A DNA stretch of 64,000 bases from assembly GCA_964416305.1 (NCBI GenBank), contig CAYQDM010000003.1:1-64000 (forward strand), read 5' to 3'. Each line of letters begins with the position of its first letter. The stretch's first letter is position 1. Below, piece by piece: positions 25,804-34,634 of the stretch. A program made the translations under genes and the position numbers. This DNA comes from Acidaminobacter sp964416305. Its GTDB lineage: Bacteria; Bacillota; Clostridia; Peptostreptococcales; Acidaminobacteraceae. A model generated the notes under the pieces. The model worked only from the letters and a program-made list of their open reading frames with translations. It ran no database searches and had not been told where the DNA came from.

Positions 25804-26904
25804 ATGTTTAAGCTGAGAATTGTTCCTGTAATGCTGTCCCTGCTGTTGGGGCTGATGGGTACTGGGTGCAACAAGATTGAAATTACGAGTTCTGAGCCTG
25901 TCAAACAACCCGTAGAAGTGACTGAGGTCCATCTCGAAACCCATGCACTGACCCAAATGTACACTGGCCGAATCAGCGCGGATTCCACAGAGTCCCTTAG
26001 TTTTATGACTGCCGGAAAAATCGCTGAGTTGACAGTGAAAACAGGGGATTCGGTCAAGAAAGGGCAGTTGTTGGCACGTCTGGACAACCAGGCACAAAGC
26101 AGCGGTGTCAGCAGCAGTGCTGCAGGGATTAAGGCCGCTGAAGAGGTCGCTTCAAAGGCAAGATTTTCTCTCGAGCACCTCGAGAAAACTCTTGAGGACT
26201 TCAAAGTTCTCTATGAACAAGGCGCTATTTCCAAAGCGGAGCTGGAGGGGATTGAGCTTCAGGTTTCCGTGACAAAAGCAGAACTCAAGGCGGCTGAAGC
26301 CCAGGTTCAACAGGCGAGGGCTGGGTATAGCCTGAGCAGCAGCTACCTGAAGGATACTAAACTTTATGCGCCTAGAAGCGGCGTTGTTTTTGATGTGTTC
26401 TATGAGAAGGGCGATCTGGTATCAGCAGGGTACCCAGTCTTGATGCTGGAGGGTCAGACTATGACAGCTGTGTTTGGCGTCTCCTCTGAGACCCTGATGA
26501 AAGATGTTTTTGAGCGCGAGGTGGAAGTTGTCTATGACGGTCAAACTTTCAGCGCCTTAATTTCAAATATTGATAAACTTCCTGACCCGGCGACTCAAAC
26601 CTATGAGGTTGAAGTAACGCTGCCGGCCGGCGATTACCTGATTGGAGCCATGGCAGAGATCTACGTGCGCCAGGGTGAAGTGAAAGCGGCTAAGCTTCCG
26701 ATCGATATTGTATTATCAGGGGAAAATGACTTTGTTTATATTGTGGAAGAGGGCAAAGCAATTAAGAAGACTGTCGTCATCCTGGCGGTACAGAATAACG
26801 AATTGTTTGTCGAAGGCCTTGATGAAGGCGATCAGGTCATAGTAAAAGGCATGAAGCTTGTGAAGCCGCTGGATGATGTCGAGATCGTCAGCGTCACGAG
26901 GTGA
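25804..26904 (+). CDS. RND efflux periplasmic adaptor (HlyD/MFP family) lipoprotein
   Basis: This 366-residue protein starts with a signal peptide and lipobox LMGTGC (lipidated C22). The adaptor parts follow in order: the beta-barrel strand, the first lipoyl half (LTVKTGDSVKKGQLLARLD), a helical hairpin with coiled-coil character, the second lipoyl half (LYAPRSGVVFDVFYEKGDLV) and a C-terminal membrane-proximal domain. It links the RND pump to the outside. In a Gram-positive cell it would be anchored to the outer face of the membrane. The pump gene follows with overlap. Confidence 0.9.
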   Translation: MFKLRIVPVMLSLLLGLMGTGCNKIEITSSEPVKQPVEVTEVHLETHALTQMYTGRISADSTESLSFMTAGKIAELTVKTGDSVKKGQLLARLDNQAQSSGVSSSAAGIKAAEEVASKARFSLEHLEKTLEDFKVLYEQGAISKAELEGIELQVSVTKAELKAAEAQVQQARAGYSLSSSYLKDTKLYAPRSGVVFDVFYEKGDLVSAGYPVLMLEGQTMTAVFGVSSETLMKDVFEREVEVVYDGQTFSALISNIDKLPDPATQTYEVEVTLPAGDYLIGAMAEIYVRQGEVKAAKLPIDIVLSGENDFVYIVEEGKAIKKTVVILAVQNNELFVEGLDEGDQVIVKGMKLVKPLDDVEIVSVTR

Positions 26905-26909
26905 CCGGA

Positions 26910-29900
26910 ATGAGAAGATGGATTGAAATCGCGATTCAGAACAGAAAGATCACACTTTTTCTGCTGTCGCTGCTTATAGCAGCAGGCGCTTACAGTTTTT
27001 ACATTAGTCCAAGACAGGAATATCCAGAGATCAATGCCCCTGTCGCAATGATTTCGGTTGTCTATCCAGGCGCATCACCTGCTGAAGTGGAAGAACGGGT
27101 AACCTCAAAAATTGTCAGTGAGCTCGAGGAAATTGAAGGGTACGATTATGCCTATACCTATTCCTACAACAGCGCGTCCGTCACCTTTTTGAGATTGGTT
27201 TATGGAACTGAGGTTGAGTCGGCATGGAACGATCTCGAAGACAGAATGGATGTGCTGCAGTCAGAACTTCCGCCGGAATGTCAAACGATTCAGACCAATA
27301 CAGACCTCGTGGAAACAGCAGGACTGATGGTCACGCTTTCTGGTGAAAACTATACGTATAATGAGCTCAATGATCTGGCACTCCAGCTAAAAGATGAGTT
27401 AAAGGGCATTCAGGGCGTCAAACGGTTTGAAATATTGGGAAAGCAGGAGCGCGAAGTCGTAGTTGAGGTGAATTACCAGAAACTCAACCTGCTTGGGATC
27501 TCCTTAAGAGACCTCTACGGCATGCTGCAGGCACAAAATGTTGAAATACCATCTGGTCAAATTGTTCAGCATGGCGCAAGTGTCAACTTAAGGACTTCCG
27601 GACGTTTAACCAGCCTCGATCAAATTCGCTCTCTAGTGGTTGGGGTATCACCGCTGACGGGTCAAACAGTTTTTTTGCGTGAAATTGCAGAGGTCTCCTT
27701 TCAGGATGCGGACGTCTCTTATAAGATATTGCAGAATGGCGAAAACGCCATACTGCTGACAGGCTATTTTCAGAAAAATGAAAATGTCGTCTTGGTCGGT
27801 GATGAGATCGACCAAGTTATTGGTCGTTTTCAAGAAACACTGCCAGGTGATCTAAAGGTTGAGCGTGTCCTGAATCAGCCTGAGAATGTCAAACAGTCCG
27901 TCAATGACTTTATGATGAATCTGCTGCAGGGTGTCGTTTTTGTTTTGGTGGTAGTGTTGCTGGGAATGGGATTAAAGAATGCTTTGATCGTCTCAACAGC
28001 GATTCCGGCTTCAATAATGATCTCGTTCATTTTTATGGGATATTTGGGCATTGAGCTTCACCAGATCTCGATTGCGGCTCTGATTGTGGCGCTGGGGATG
28101 CTCGTAGACAATGCTATCGTGATTATTGACTCGATTCAGGTAAAACTCGACATTGGAATTGAGCGCGCAGAAGCCTGCATCAGTGGGGCCAGAGAGGTGG
28201 CTGTGCCTGTGCTGACGTCTACGCTCACGACCATCGGCGCATTCCTGCCCTTTATGTTGCTGCCTTCGATCGCTGGTGAATACATTGCCAGTCTGCCCAG
28301 CATCATCATGATTTCACTGTCAGTGTCCTATTTGGTCGCTATTCTGGTCATACCGCCGCTGGGTTACATGTTCTTAGGGCCGTCCAAGGCAACAGGCAGG
28401 GGTAAGGGCGTGATCAGGCTATTTTTTGAAAGAGCGCTGCTGGCGGCTTTCAGATTCAGAGTGCTGACACTGGTGCTTGTCTTGGCGACCCTGGGTTTCA
28501 CGATTTATGCCGGACTCTCGCTGAATCTGAAATTCTTTCCATATGCGGATACGGATAAAATCTATATTGATGTACGGTCGGAAAATGCGTCCTCCATTGA
28601 AACGACAGAGGCGCTGGTTAAGGACGTGCACGAGGTTTTAAGTGATGACCCGCTGATCCTTTCCAATACGACTGCTGTGGGCGGTGGCCTTCCAAAGTTC
28701 TACAATACGCTGCCAATCGTTCCTAATTCAAATGACAAGGCTCAAATGATGATCAGAGTGGATCTGGAAGCCCTGGAGTCCAGCGAGCGCGGAATGACCC
28801 TGGAAACCTATGTGGCCCAGCTTCAGCAAAAAATGGACCAAATCGTGACGGGAGGACGGGCAACTGTTAAATTGCTGGAACAAGCGGAGTCAATTGGGGC
28901 GCCGGTGCAGCTCAGATTGCTGGGCAGTGACCTGGATCAATTGGGAATGGCCTCTGAGCGGCTTCAAAAGCTGATTTCTCAGGTGGAGGGGACGGCAAAA
29001 GTTGACACAGATTTTGAAAACCGCGTTTTCGAATATGTGGTCAAGCCGGATCTGGAGCTCGTTGGCAACCTTGGTATGACTCAATATGATCTTCAGAGTG
29101 AGATAAATCTGGCGCTCAGAGGTCAGGCGGCCACGACCATTCGCCTTGAGGACGGGGATTATGATATTGTTTTAAGAAGCAATGTGGCCAGTCTGGATGA
29201 TCTCAGAAATCTTAAAATCAAAGCGACGGCATCTGAACTGAAAGTGCCGTTGTCAGCCGTTTCAGAAATTGTGTTGACCAGCGAGTATGCAGTCATTAAG
29301 TCATACAAAGGCGATTTGGCGACAGTTGTCATGTCAGACACAGCGCCAGGTTACAACGCAGTCGATATTCAAAAGGCAATTGTCGAACAGATTGACCCGG
29401 CGGATTATCCTGGGATAGCTTTCAAATTCGACGGCGAAAATGAAAAGATCGTCGAGAACTTTGGCAATATAGGTTCATCAGCAGTTCTTGCAGTGATGCT
29501 GGTCTATTCTGTCCTTCTGTTTCAGTTCAGATCCTTCACGCAGCCATTGATCATCCTGCTCACTATTCCATTGTCAGCGATTGGATCTTTTTTAGGGTTA
29601 TACTTCCTGGGGTTTGAGCTTTCTTTTGTGGCAATGCTGGGAATCGTGAGTTTGCTGGGGATTGTTGTCAATAATGCGATTGTGCTGATTGACTTTATTA
29701 ATACTGAGCGCGCAGAAGGTAAATCGGTGAAAACAGCATGTGTTGACGCAGTGGAAAAACGATTTCGCCCAATTATGCTGACTACAATCACAACAGTCAT
29801 TGGACTGGTGCCGCTGGCACTTTCAGGCAGTGCCTTATTTGTGCCCATGTCGGTGGCCCTGATGTCAGGATTGATGGTTTCAACCTTGCTGACCCTGATA

Positions 29901-30008
29901 ATTATTCCGATGGTTTACTTATGGACTCACCGGGACAATGATCAAATGACTCAGGAAGCCCAGAAAATTAAAGAGGATCTGGATCGGTTGAAGGCGTCTA
30001 ATGATTAG
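26910..30008 (+). CDS. RND superfamily efflux transporter (AcrB/HAE type)
   Basis: This ~1032-residue protein has the twelve membrane segments and two large extracytoplasmic loops of RND pumps. Family marks include the N-terminal YISPRQEYPEINAP, VYPGASPAEVEERV, and LGMLVDNAIVIIDSI in TM4 with its proton-relay Asp; the second half repeats this as LLGIVVNNAIVLIDFIN. It exports small molecules using the proton gradient. ATG 26910 follows GAGGTGACC; an in-frame GTG at 26901 overlaps the ribosome site. The pump partner is the adaptor just upstream. No outer-membrane channel gene is present, which fits a Gram-positive. Confidence 0.93.
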   Translation: MRRWIEIAIQNRKITLFLLSLLIAAGAYSFYISPRQEYPEINAPVAMISVVYPGASPAEVEERVTSKIVSELEEIEGYDYAYTYSYNSASVTFLRLVYGTEVESAWNDLEDRMDVLQSELPPECQTIQTNTDLVETAGLMVTLSGENYTYNELNDLALQLKDELKGIQGVKRFEILGKQEREVVVEVNYQKLNLLGISLRDLYGMLQAQNVEIPSGQIVQHGASVNLRTSGRLTSLDQIRSLVVGVSPLTGQTVFLREIAEVSFQDADVSYKILQNGENAILLTGYFQKNENVVLVGDEIDQVIGRFQETLPGDLKVERVLNQPENVKQSVNDFMMNLLQGVVFVLVVVLLGMGLKNALIVSTAIPASIMISFIFMGYLGIELHQISIAALIVALGMLVDNAIVIIDSIQVKLDIGIERAEACISGAREVAVPVLTSTLTTIGAFLPFMLLPSIAGEYIASLPSIIMISLSVSYLVAILVIPPLGYMFLGPSKATGRGKGVIRLFFERALLAAFRFRVLTLVLVLATLGFTIYAGLSLNLKFFPYADTDKIYIDVRSENASSIETTEALVKDVHEVLSDDPLILSNTTAVGGGLPKFYNTLPIVPNSNDKAQMMIRVDLEALESSERGMTLETYVAQLQQKMDQIVTGGRATVKLLEQAESIGAPVQLRLLGSDLDQLGMASERLQKLISQVEGTAKVDTDFENRVFEYVVKPDLELVGNLGMTQYDLQSEINLALRGQAATTIRLEDGDYDIVLRSNVASLDDLRNLKIKATASELKVPLSAVSEIVLTSEYAVIKSYKGDLATVVMSDTAPGYNAVDIQKAIVEQIDPADYPGIAFKFDGENEKIVENFGNIGSSAVLAVMLVYSVLLFQFRSFTQPLIILLTIPLSAIGSFLGLYFLGFELSFVAMLGIVSLLGIVVNNAIVLIDFINTERAEGKSVKTACVDAVEKRFRPIMLTTITTVIGLVPLALSGSALFVPMSVALMSGLMVSTLLTLIIIPMVYLWTHRDNDQMTQEAQKIKEDLDRLKASND

Positions 30009-30101
30009 TACCGATTGGATTTCGAAGTACCGGGGTGGCACTTTAGTCGCGATCAGGTTATAATAACAGTACAACTCTACAATCCAAAATGAGGTGATCC
30101 T

Positions 30102-30641
30102 TTGAATCATGATATTAAGGAAATTTTAATCAGTCAGGAAGCACTTGATGCGAGAGTGCGAGAGCTTGGACAAGAGATCTCTGAAAAGTATAAAGGCAAA
30201 GAGCTGTTGATGATTGGCGTTTTGAAAGGCGCAAATGTATTCATGAGCGATTTGATGCGGGCAGTGAGCGTTCCAATCCAGATCGACTTCATTGCCGCAA
30301 GCAGTTATGGCAGTTCGACGGAAAGCTCAGGTGTCGTCCGGATTGTCAAAGACCTGGACTACAGTATTGAGGGCAAGCACGTCATGATCGTCGAGGATAT
30401 TATTGATACCGGATTGACCCTGAAATATCTTTATGACAATTTTTCTGCCCGTGGACCTGCCAGCCTTTCCATCATCTCGCTTCTGGACAAGCCTGAGAGA
30501 CGTAAAGCGGACATAAAAGTCGATTATACCGGCTTTGTCATTCCGGATGAATTCATAGTTGGCTATGGTATTGATTATGCTGAAAAATATCGTAATTTGC
30601 CATTTGTTGCGACGCTGAAACCAGAGGTCTATTCAAAGTGA
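30102..30641 (+). CDS. hpt: Hypoxanthine phosphoribosyltransferase
   Basis: This 179-residue enzyme converts hypoxanthine or guanine and PRPP to IMP or GMP in purine salvage. The PRPP-binding motif is MIVEDIIDTGLTL, and the C-terminal VGYGIDYAEKYRNLPF is typical. It starts with TTG five bases after GAGGTG. A TATAAT box at 30059-30064 lies before it, with a weak -35 (TGGCAC). The flavoprotein gene overlaps its end by four bases. Confidence 0.95.
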   Translation: MNHDIKEILISQEALDARVRELGQEISEKYKGKELLMIGVLKGANVFMSDLMRAVSVPIQIDFIAASSYGSSTESSGVVRIVKDLDYSIEGKHVMIVEDIIDTGLTLKYLYDNFSARGPASLSIISLLDKPERRKADIKVDYTGFVIPDEFIVGYGIDYAEKYRNLPFVATLKPEVYSK

Positions 30642-31237
30642 AGCCAAGACTCGTCGTAATATTTGGCGGTCCAAGGCCGGGAAAGAACACGGATCAAGCA
30701 CTGGATCTGCTATTGTCGGGTATGGCCCTTGATCAGTTCGAGCTGATGCGTTTTGATCTTAGAAAAATGAAAATTCATCCCTGCACAGGCTGCTATCAAT
30801 GCGCTGAAACGGGATGTTGCGTTTTCAGGGACGACATGGATCGCGTTTTAAAGTCAGTGGATGAGGCGGATGGCGTCATATTGGCGACGCCGTTCTATTT
30901 CAATTCGGTGAGTGCTTTGACGAAAACAATGATCGACCGCTTTCAAGTTAAATGGACCAGAAAGTTTATGTTGAAAGATCAGGCCATTTCTAAAGCAAAA
31001 AAAGGGTTGCTTCTGGTAACGGCAGGTGCAGTTCAGAAAAAAAATGAAAGCGACGGCGCAAGACTTGTCGCAGAGTTGTTCTTTAAATCAATCAGGGCCT
31101 CCTTTGAGAACTTTATTTTTATTGAGGGAACGGATGAAAAGCCGGTAGCGGAACACCAGGAACGACATGGAAATCTTAAGACTGCAGGCGCAGAATTTGC
31201 CAATGTTATTCTGGAATCTGTCCAAAATGAAGTATAG
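30638..31237 (+). CDS. NADPH-dependent FMN reductase-like / iron-sulfur flavoprotein-like oxidoreductase
   Basis: This 199-residue protein has a flavodoxin fold: VVIFGGPRPGKNTDQALD at the FMN phosphate site, then CTGCYQCAETGCC, a Cys-rich insertion seen in iron-sulfur flavoproteins and some FMN reductases, and TPFYFNSVSALTKTMIDRF in the family's usual position. It probably moves electrons in the cytoplasm. The substrate is unknown. The GTG start overlaps the hpt stop by four bases, so it is coupled to hpt, although a functional link to purine salvage is not clear. Confidence 0.82.
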   Translation: MKPRLVVIFGGPRPGKNTDQALDLLLSGMALDQFELMRFDLRKMKIHPCTGCYQCAETGCCVFRDDMDRVLKSVDEADGVILATPFYFNSVSALTKTMIDRFQVKWTRKFMLKDQAISKAKKGLLLVTAGAVQKKNESDGARLVAELFFKSIRASFENFIFIEGTDEKPVAEHQERHGNLKTAGAEFANVILESVQNEV

Positions 31238-31256
31238 CCAGCGGCTGCATTCAGAT

Positions 31257-31285
31257 TTGACAAAATAGACATAATCCATGATAAT
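31257..31285 (+). promoter_or_regulatory. Promoter of pduL-deoC
   Basis: A consensus TTGACA (31257-31262) and GATAAT (31280-31285) are spaced by exactly 17 bases, 37 bases before the pduL start. Confidence 0.75.
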
Positions 31286-31321
31286 GTTATGTATAGTGTA
31301 TACAAAATAGGAGGTCTATAA

Positions 31322-31891
31322 ATGTCTAAAGGATATGTACCAGTAGGGTTATCAAACCGTCACGTCCATTTGAGCAAAGAGCACATCGACATTCTTTTCG
31401 GTGAAGGGTATGAGCTGACTGTTTTCAAGGATCTCTCCCAGCCGGGCCAATTCGCTTGCCATGAGAAGATCGAAGTTGTTGGGCCTAAGGGTTCGTTTAC
31501 TATGCGCGTCCTCGGACCTGCCAGAAATGAAACTCAAATCGAGGTTTCACTTGCGGATGGATTTACCCTTGGCGTTGTACCTCCGGTCAGAGATTCAAGT
31601 GACCTTGCTGACAGCCCCGGTGCTAAAATCGTCGGACCAAAGGGTGAAGTGGTCATAGATAAAGGCATCATTGCAGCCGCACGCCATATTCACATGCATA
31701 CAAGTGATGCTGAGCAATTCGGTGTTCAGGACAAGGAGATTGTATCCGTTAAAGTCGAAGGCAAGCGTGGCTTGGTTTTCGACAACGTGCTTGTCAGAGT
31801 TCATAAGAGCTATGCGCTCGAAATGCATTTGGATATTGATGAGGGCAACGCTGCCGGCATCAAGAACGGGGATAAACTGTTAGTACTTTAA
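31322..31891 (+). CDS. pduL: Phosphate propanoyltransferase (PduL-type phosphotransacylase)
   Basis: This 189-residue enzyme exchanges CoA and phosphate on acetyl- or propanoyl-groups. It shows the two PduL domains, with the zinc-binding histidines in VGLSNRHVHLSKEH and AARHIHMHTSDAE. The protein begins directly with the core domain and lacks the N-terminal peptide that targets PduL to microcompartments, so it is probably cytosolic and acts as a phosphotransacetylase. deoC follows 12 bases later. No shell protein gene lies in the window. Confidence 0.92.
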   Translation: MSKGYVPVGLSNRHVHLSKEHIDILFGEGYELTVFKDLSQPGQFACHEKIEVVGPKGSFTMRVLGPARNETQIEVSLADGFTLGVVPPVRDSSDLADSPGAKIVGPKGEVVIDKGIIAAARHIHMHTSDAEQFGVQDKEIVSVKVEGKRGLVFDNVLVRVHKSYALEMHLDIDEGNAAGIKNGDKLLVL

Positions 31892-31903
31892 GGAGGGTTG
31901 ATC

Positions 31904-32569
31904 GTGAACCTTGCAGGCTATATTGATCACACAATCTTAAAACCAGACGCGACACGTGAACAAGTTCTGCAGGTCTGCGAAGAAGCGAAAATTCATGGCT
32001 TCTGGTCAGTCTGTGTCAATCCGTATTATGTCTCGGTCGTGGCTGAGGCTCTGAAAGGCTCAACAGTCAAAGTATGCTCAGTCATAGGCTTTCCGCTTGG
32101 TGCCAGTGTGACTGCCGTCAAAGCCGCTGAGACGCGTCAGGCTATTGCAGATGGCGCCGGGGAAATAGACATGGTGATCAACATAGCTGCCCTCAAAAAC
32201 GGTGATGACAGCTATGTCAGACAGGATATTGAAGGCGTCGTGGCTGCTCTCGAAGGTAAAGCGATCCTTAAGGTAATTCTGGAAACTTGTCTCTTGACGA
32301 AGGAAGAAAAGATCCGTGCCTGTGAGTTGTCAAAAGCAGCCGGTGCTCATTTTGTCAAGACTTCGACCGGATTCAGTTCAGGCGGTGCGACTGCGGAGGA
32401 TATTCTGCTCATGAGAAGCGTTGTAGGCCCACAGATGGGTGTCAAAGCATCCGGTGGCATCAGAAGCAGGGAGATCGCACTTGAAATGATTGGTGCAGGA
32501 GCGGACAGGATTGGCGCAAGTGCTTCAGTTGCTATTGTCTTAAATGAAGACAGCAATTCAATCTATTGA
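31904..32569 (+). CDS. deoC: Deoxyribose-phosphate aldolase
   Basis: This 221-residue TIM-barrel aldolase splits deoxyribose 5-phosphate into glyceraldehyde 3-phosphate and acetaldehyde. IDHTILKPDAT opens the barrel, and the Schiff-base lysine is in FVKTSTGFSSGGAT; a second lysine (MGVKASGGIR) follows. I start it at GTG 31904, six bases after AGGAGGG; a TTG at 31898 directly abuts the ribosome site. It is in one operon with pduL, which could use acetyl-CoA made from acetaldehyde, although the dehydrogenase step is not in this window. Confidence 0.94.
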   Translation: MNLAGYIDHTILKPDATREQVLQVCEEAKIHGFWSVCVNPYYVSVVAEALKGSTVKVCSVIGFPLGASVTAVKAAETRQAIADGAGEIDMVINIAALKNGDDSYVRQDIEGVVAALEGKAILKVILETCLLTKEEKIRACELSKAAGAHFVKTSTGFSSGGATAEDILLMRSVVGPQMGVKASGGIRSREIALEMIGAGADRIGASASVAIVLNEDSNSIY

Positions 32570-32586
32570 TTTCATAATTCTTAAGG

Positions 32587-32617
32587 AAGATCGCATGATT
32601 GTCATGCGATCTTTTTT
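32587..32617 (+). terminator. Terminator after deoC
   Basis: AAGATCGCATGA (32587-32598) pairs perfectly with TCATGCGATCTT (32602-32613) around a three-base loop, followed by Ts. Confidence 0.92.
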
Positions 32618-32687
32618 AAAACTTAATGCTTTTTTTATTGAATCGTCATGATTACCATATTACAATGGCTTCAAGGGAGTGAAAACC

Positions 32688-33074
32688 ATGTACCAATCAT
32701 ATTCTGGATTTACAGGTCTGCTCATAATATTGGCCATTGTGTTTGTTGTATTTTGGCTGATCTTTGCAGCTGGAAGTTTTTTGCTGGGGACACCAATAGG
32801 TTTGGCGATCCTGGTCATGCTGATTGTGAGACATTATTGGCGAAGAAGTCAATATCTTAAGGCCATGCATCAAGCAGAAGCTGAGTGGCAGCAAACCTCT
32901 GGGAGTTCAGGTTTTGGACCTTTTGGAGCCAGCGGTGGCTACAATGCGGGTGAAATCAGGCCGGAAGGCAAACCATATACGGATCAAAGCGGGAATACTA
33001 ACAGTGAAGACGGCGTTGACCGTTCAGAGTATAGTGCTGCTGAGGATGTTCATTTCAAAGAAATTGACGAATAG
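32688..33074 (+). CDS. Small membrane protein, function unknown
   Basis: I do not recognise this protein of 128 residues. Two closely spaced hydrophobic segments (about residues 8-30 and 32-48) are followed by a basic HYWRRSQ stop-transfer and a hydrophilic, Gly/Ser- and acid-rich tail that is probably disordered. ATG 32688 lies eight bases after AAGGGAG; an in-frame GTG at 32679 is part of that ribosome site. It stands alone between two terminators. Confidence 0.65.
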   Translation: MYQSYSGFTGLLIILAIVFVVFWLIFAAGSFLLGTPIGLAILVMLIVRHYWRRSQYLKAMHQAEAEWQQTSGSSGFGPFGASGGYNAGEIRPEGKPYTDQSGNTNSEDGVDRSEYSAAEDVHFKEIDE

Positions 33075-33133
33075 CAAATTTGAAACAGAAAGCGATTAGT
33101 AGGTTGTGACCTTAATAATGTCATGTTCAGAGT

Positions 33134-33162
33134 GGTTGTCGCGACATTGCGGCAACCTTTTT
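33134..33162 (+). terminator. Terminator after the small membrane protein gene
   Basis: GGTTGTCGC (33134-33142) pairs with GCGGCAACC (33149-33157), with one G-T pair, followed by five Ts. Confidence 0.88.
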
Positions 33163-33246
33163 ACATTTTTTGAGAAAAAGGCCATAGTCTTTTTAGGGGA
33201 AGCGGTTGCCGACTTAACGACTTTATGTTATCTTCTTATTAACAAC

Positions 33247-33266
33247 TTATTTTAGTCGCTAAATAA
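33247..33266. promoter_or_regulatory. Candidate ROK-type operator before the ROK gene
   Basis: TTATTT (33247-33252) and AAATAA (33261-33266) form a perfect inverted repeat with an eight-base spacer, just before the ribosome site of the ROK gene. The AT-rich arms are like those recalled for NagC/Mlc-type ROK operators. Autoregulation is inferred. Confidence 0.4.
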
Positions 33267-33279
33267 AGTGGGGGATAAC

Positions 33280-34494
33280 TTGGAAATCACATTGCCACTG
33301 ACACAAGATCAAATAAAATGGGTCAATCGATTGACAATTCTGCAAATCATTCAGAAATTCGGGGAAATTTCCAAATCAGACATTGCCAGATATTCAGGCC
33401 TGTCACCCGCGACAATTTCGATTTTATCAGAAGCATTAAAATCTGACGGGCTGATAGATGAAAAGGGAACAGGTGAATCAACCGGGGGCAGACGCCCCAC
33501 AGTGCTGACATTGAATGAAAAGCATCATTATATGATCGGCATCTACGTTTCCAAGTATGGCATATCCTCCTGCGGGATGACGCTGAGCGGCGGGATTCTG
33601 ACGGAGGATGATCTTTCCATGTTTGGGGATCGATCCGGCAGCAGGATTCTGGATAATGTCAGCCGTGTCATTCAGGAAATTATGCGCCATCTCTCTGACC
33701 GGCGTTGCCTCGGGATTGGGATCGCTGTCGAAGCGGAGCCTTACGCGCTGGACAGCTTCTTGCTCGGCAGCAATGTCCTGATTCGAAAGCAGGAATGGCA
33801 AGACCGCATTCTCGCGCTGGGCTGTGATACCCTGCACATTGAAACAAAATCCACTGCAGTTGCGGTCAGTGAAAAACTTTATGGTAAAGCCAAGGAAGCC
33901 TTCAGCTTCTTTGTGTTGGATATAGGGGAGCAGATTACCTCTGCATATTATTATAAAGACGCCATAGTCAAGGGGTTTAATCAGGGCGCAGGCAACATTG
34001 CTCACGTCAGGGTCAGTAACCGGGGAATTAAATGTAAATGCGGAAAAACCGGATGCTTTAATGCTGTTGCCTCAACCATAGGCATAGAGGAGCGGTTTTT
34101 GATTAAACTAAAAGAGGGAAGCACGTCAAAACTCGTTGAGGATTTAAAGGGGGATTTGACAGCGGTCTCAGCTAAACAGATTTATGACTATGCCGTTCAG
34201 GGAGACCGTTTGAGCCTTTCGGTCATCCGTGAAACAGGAGGTTACATAGGCACTATGCTTTCCTACGTGATCAATGCCATCAATCCTGAGATGGTACTGA
34301 TCACCGGCATGTACAATGCAAACAGTATCATGAACCGCGAGATCAATAAGTCCTTGAATAAATTAAGCGCGCATCGCAATCTGAATCGGGTGTACGTAGG
34401 TGAGGGCGGCATGTATCGCTTTACTCCGGCTTTAGGTGCGGCAGCGCTGATCGCCCATGACAATCTGCGGCTTAGCTTTCGGGGGATGCAGTAG
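33280..34494 (+). CDS. ROK family transcriptional regulator (NagC/XylR type)
   Basis: This protein of about 404 residues has an N-terminal winged helix-turn-helix (FGEISKSDIARYSGLSPATI) and a C-terminal ROK sugar-kinase-like domain with the zinc motif CKCGKTGCFNAVAS. The phosphate-binding DxGGT loop of true kinases is replaced by DIGEQITSAYYY, so it is a regulator that binds a sugar or sugar phosphate. TTG 33280 follows GGGGGA; GTG 33268 is in frame but lacks a ribosome site. No sugar genes lie beside it, so its regulon is elsewhere. Confidence 0.88.
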   Translation: MEITLPLTQDQIKWVNRLTILQIIQKFGEISKSDIARYSGLSPATISILSEALKSDGLIDEKGTGESTGGRRPTVLTLNEKHHYMIGIYVSKYGISSCGMTLSGGILTEDDLSMFGDRSGSRILDNVSRVIQEIMRHLSDRRCLGIGIAVEAEPYALDSFLLGSNVLIRKQEWQDRILALGCDTLHIETKSTAVAVSEKLYGKAKEAFSFFVLDIGEQITSAYYYKDAIVKGFNQGAGNIAHVRVSNRGIKCKCGKTGCFNAVASTIGIEERFLIKLKEGSTSKLVEDLKGDLTAVSAKQIYDYAVQGDRLSLSVIRETGGYIGTMLSYVINAINPEMVLITGMYNANSIMNREINKSLNKLSAHRNLNRVYVGEGGMYRFTPALGAAALIAHDNLRLSFRGMQ

Positions 34495-34566
34495 CGGGGC
34501 TGCCAAACGTTACAGGTTCAATTACGGATGATTGTGATCCGCTCGGCGAAACACACAAGCCAAAAA

Positions 34567-34605
34567 GGGACGTCCAAACTCACATTGCTTGAGTTTGGAC
34601 GTCCC
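34567..34605. terminator. Bidirectional terminator between the ROK gene and korB
   Basis: A perfect 16-base inverted repeat (34567-34582 with 34590-34605) has a seven-base loop, with A-rich sequence on the left and T-rich on the right. It serves the two convergent genes. Confidence 0.9.
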
Positions 34606-34634
34606 TTATTTAATATCTTCAATTAATTTTACTT

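Noticed and set aside
30005..30101. Purine riboswitch before hpt
   Set aside because: The conserved loop sequences are missing and the leader is too short.
31322..32569. Part of a bacterial microcompartment locus
   Set aside because: No shell protein genes are present and PduL lacks a targeting peptide.
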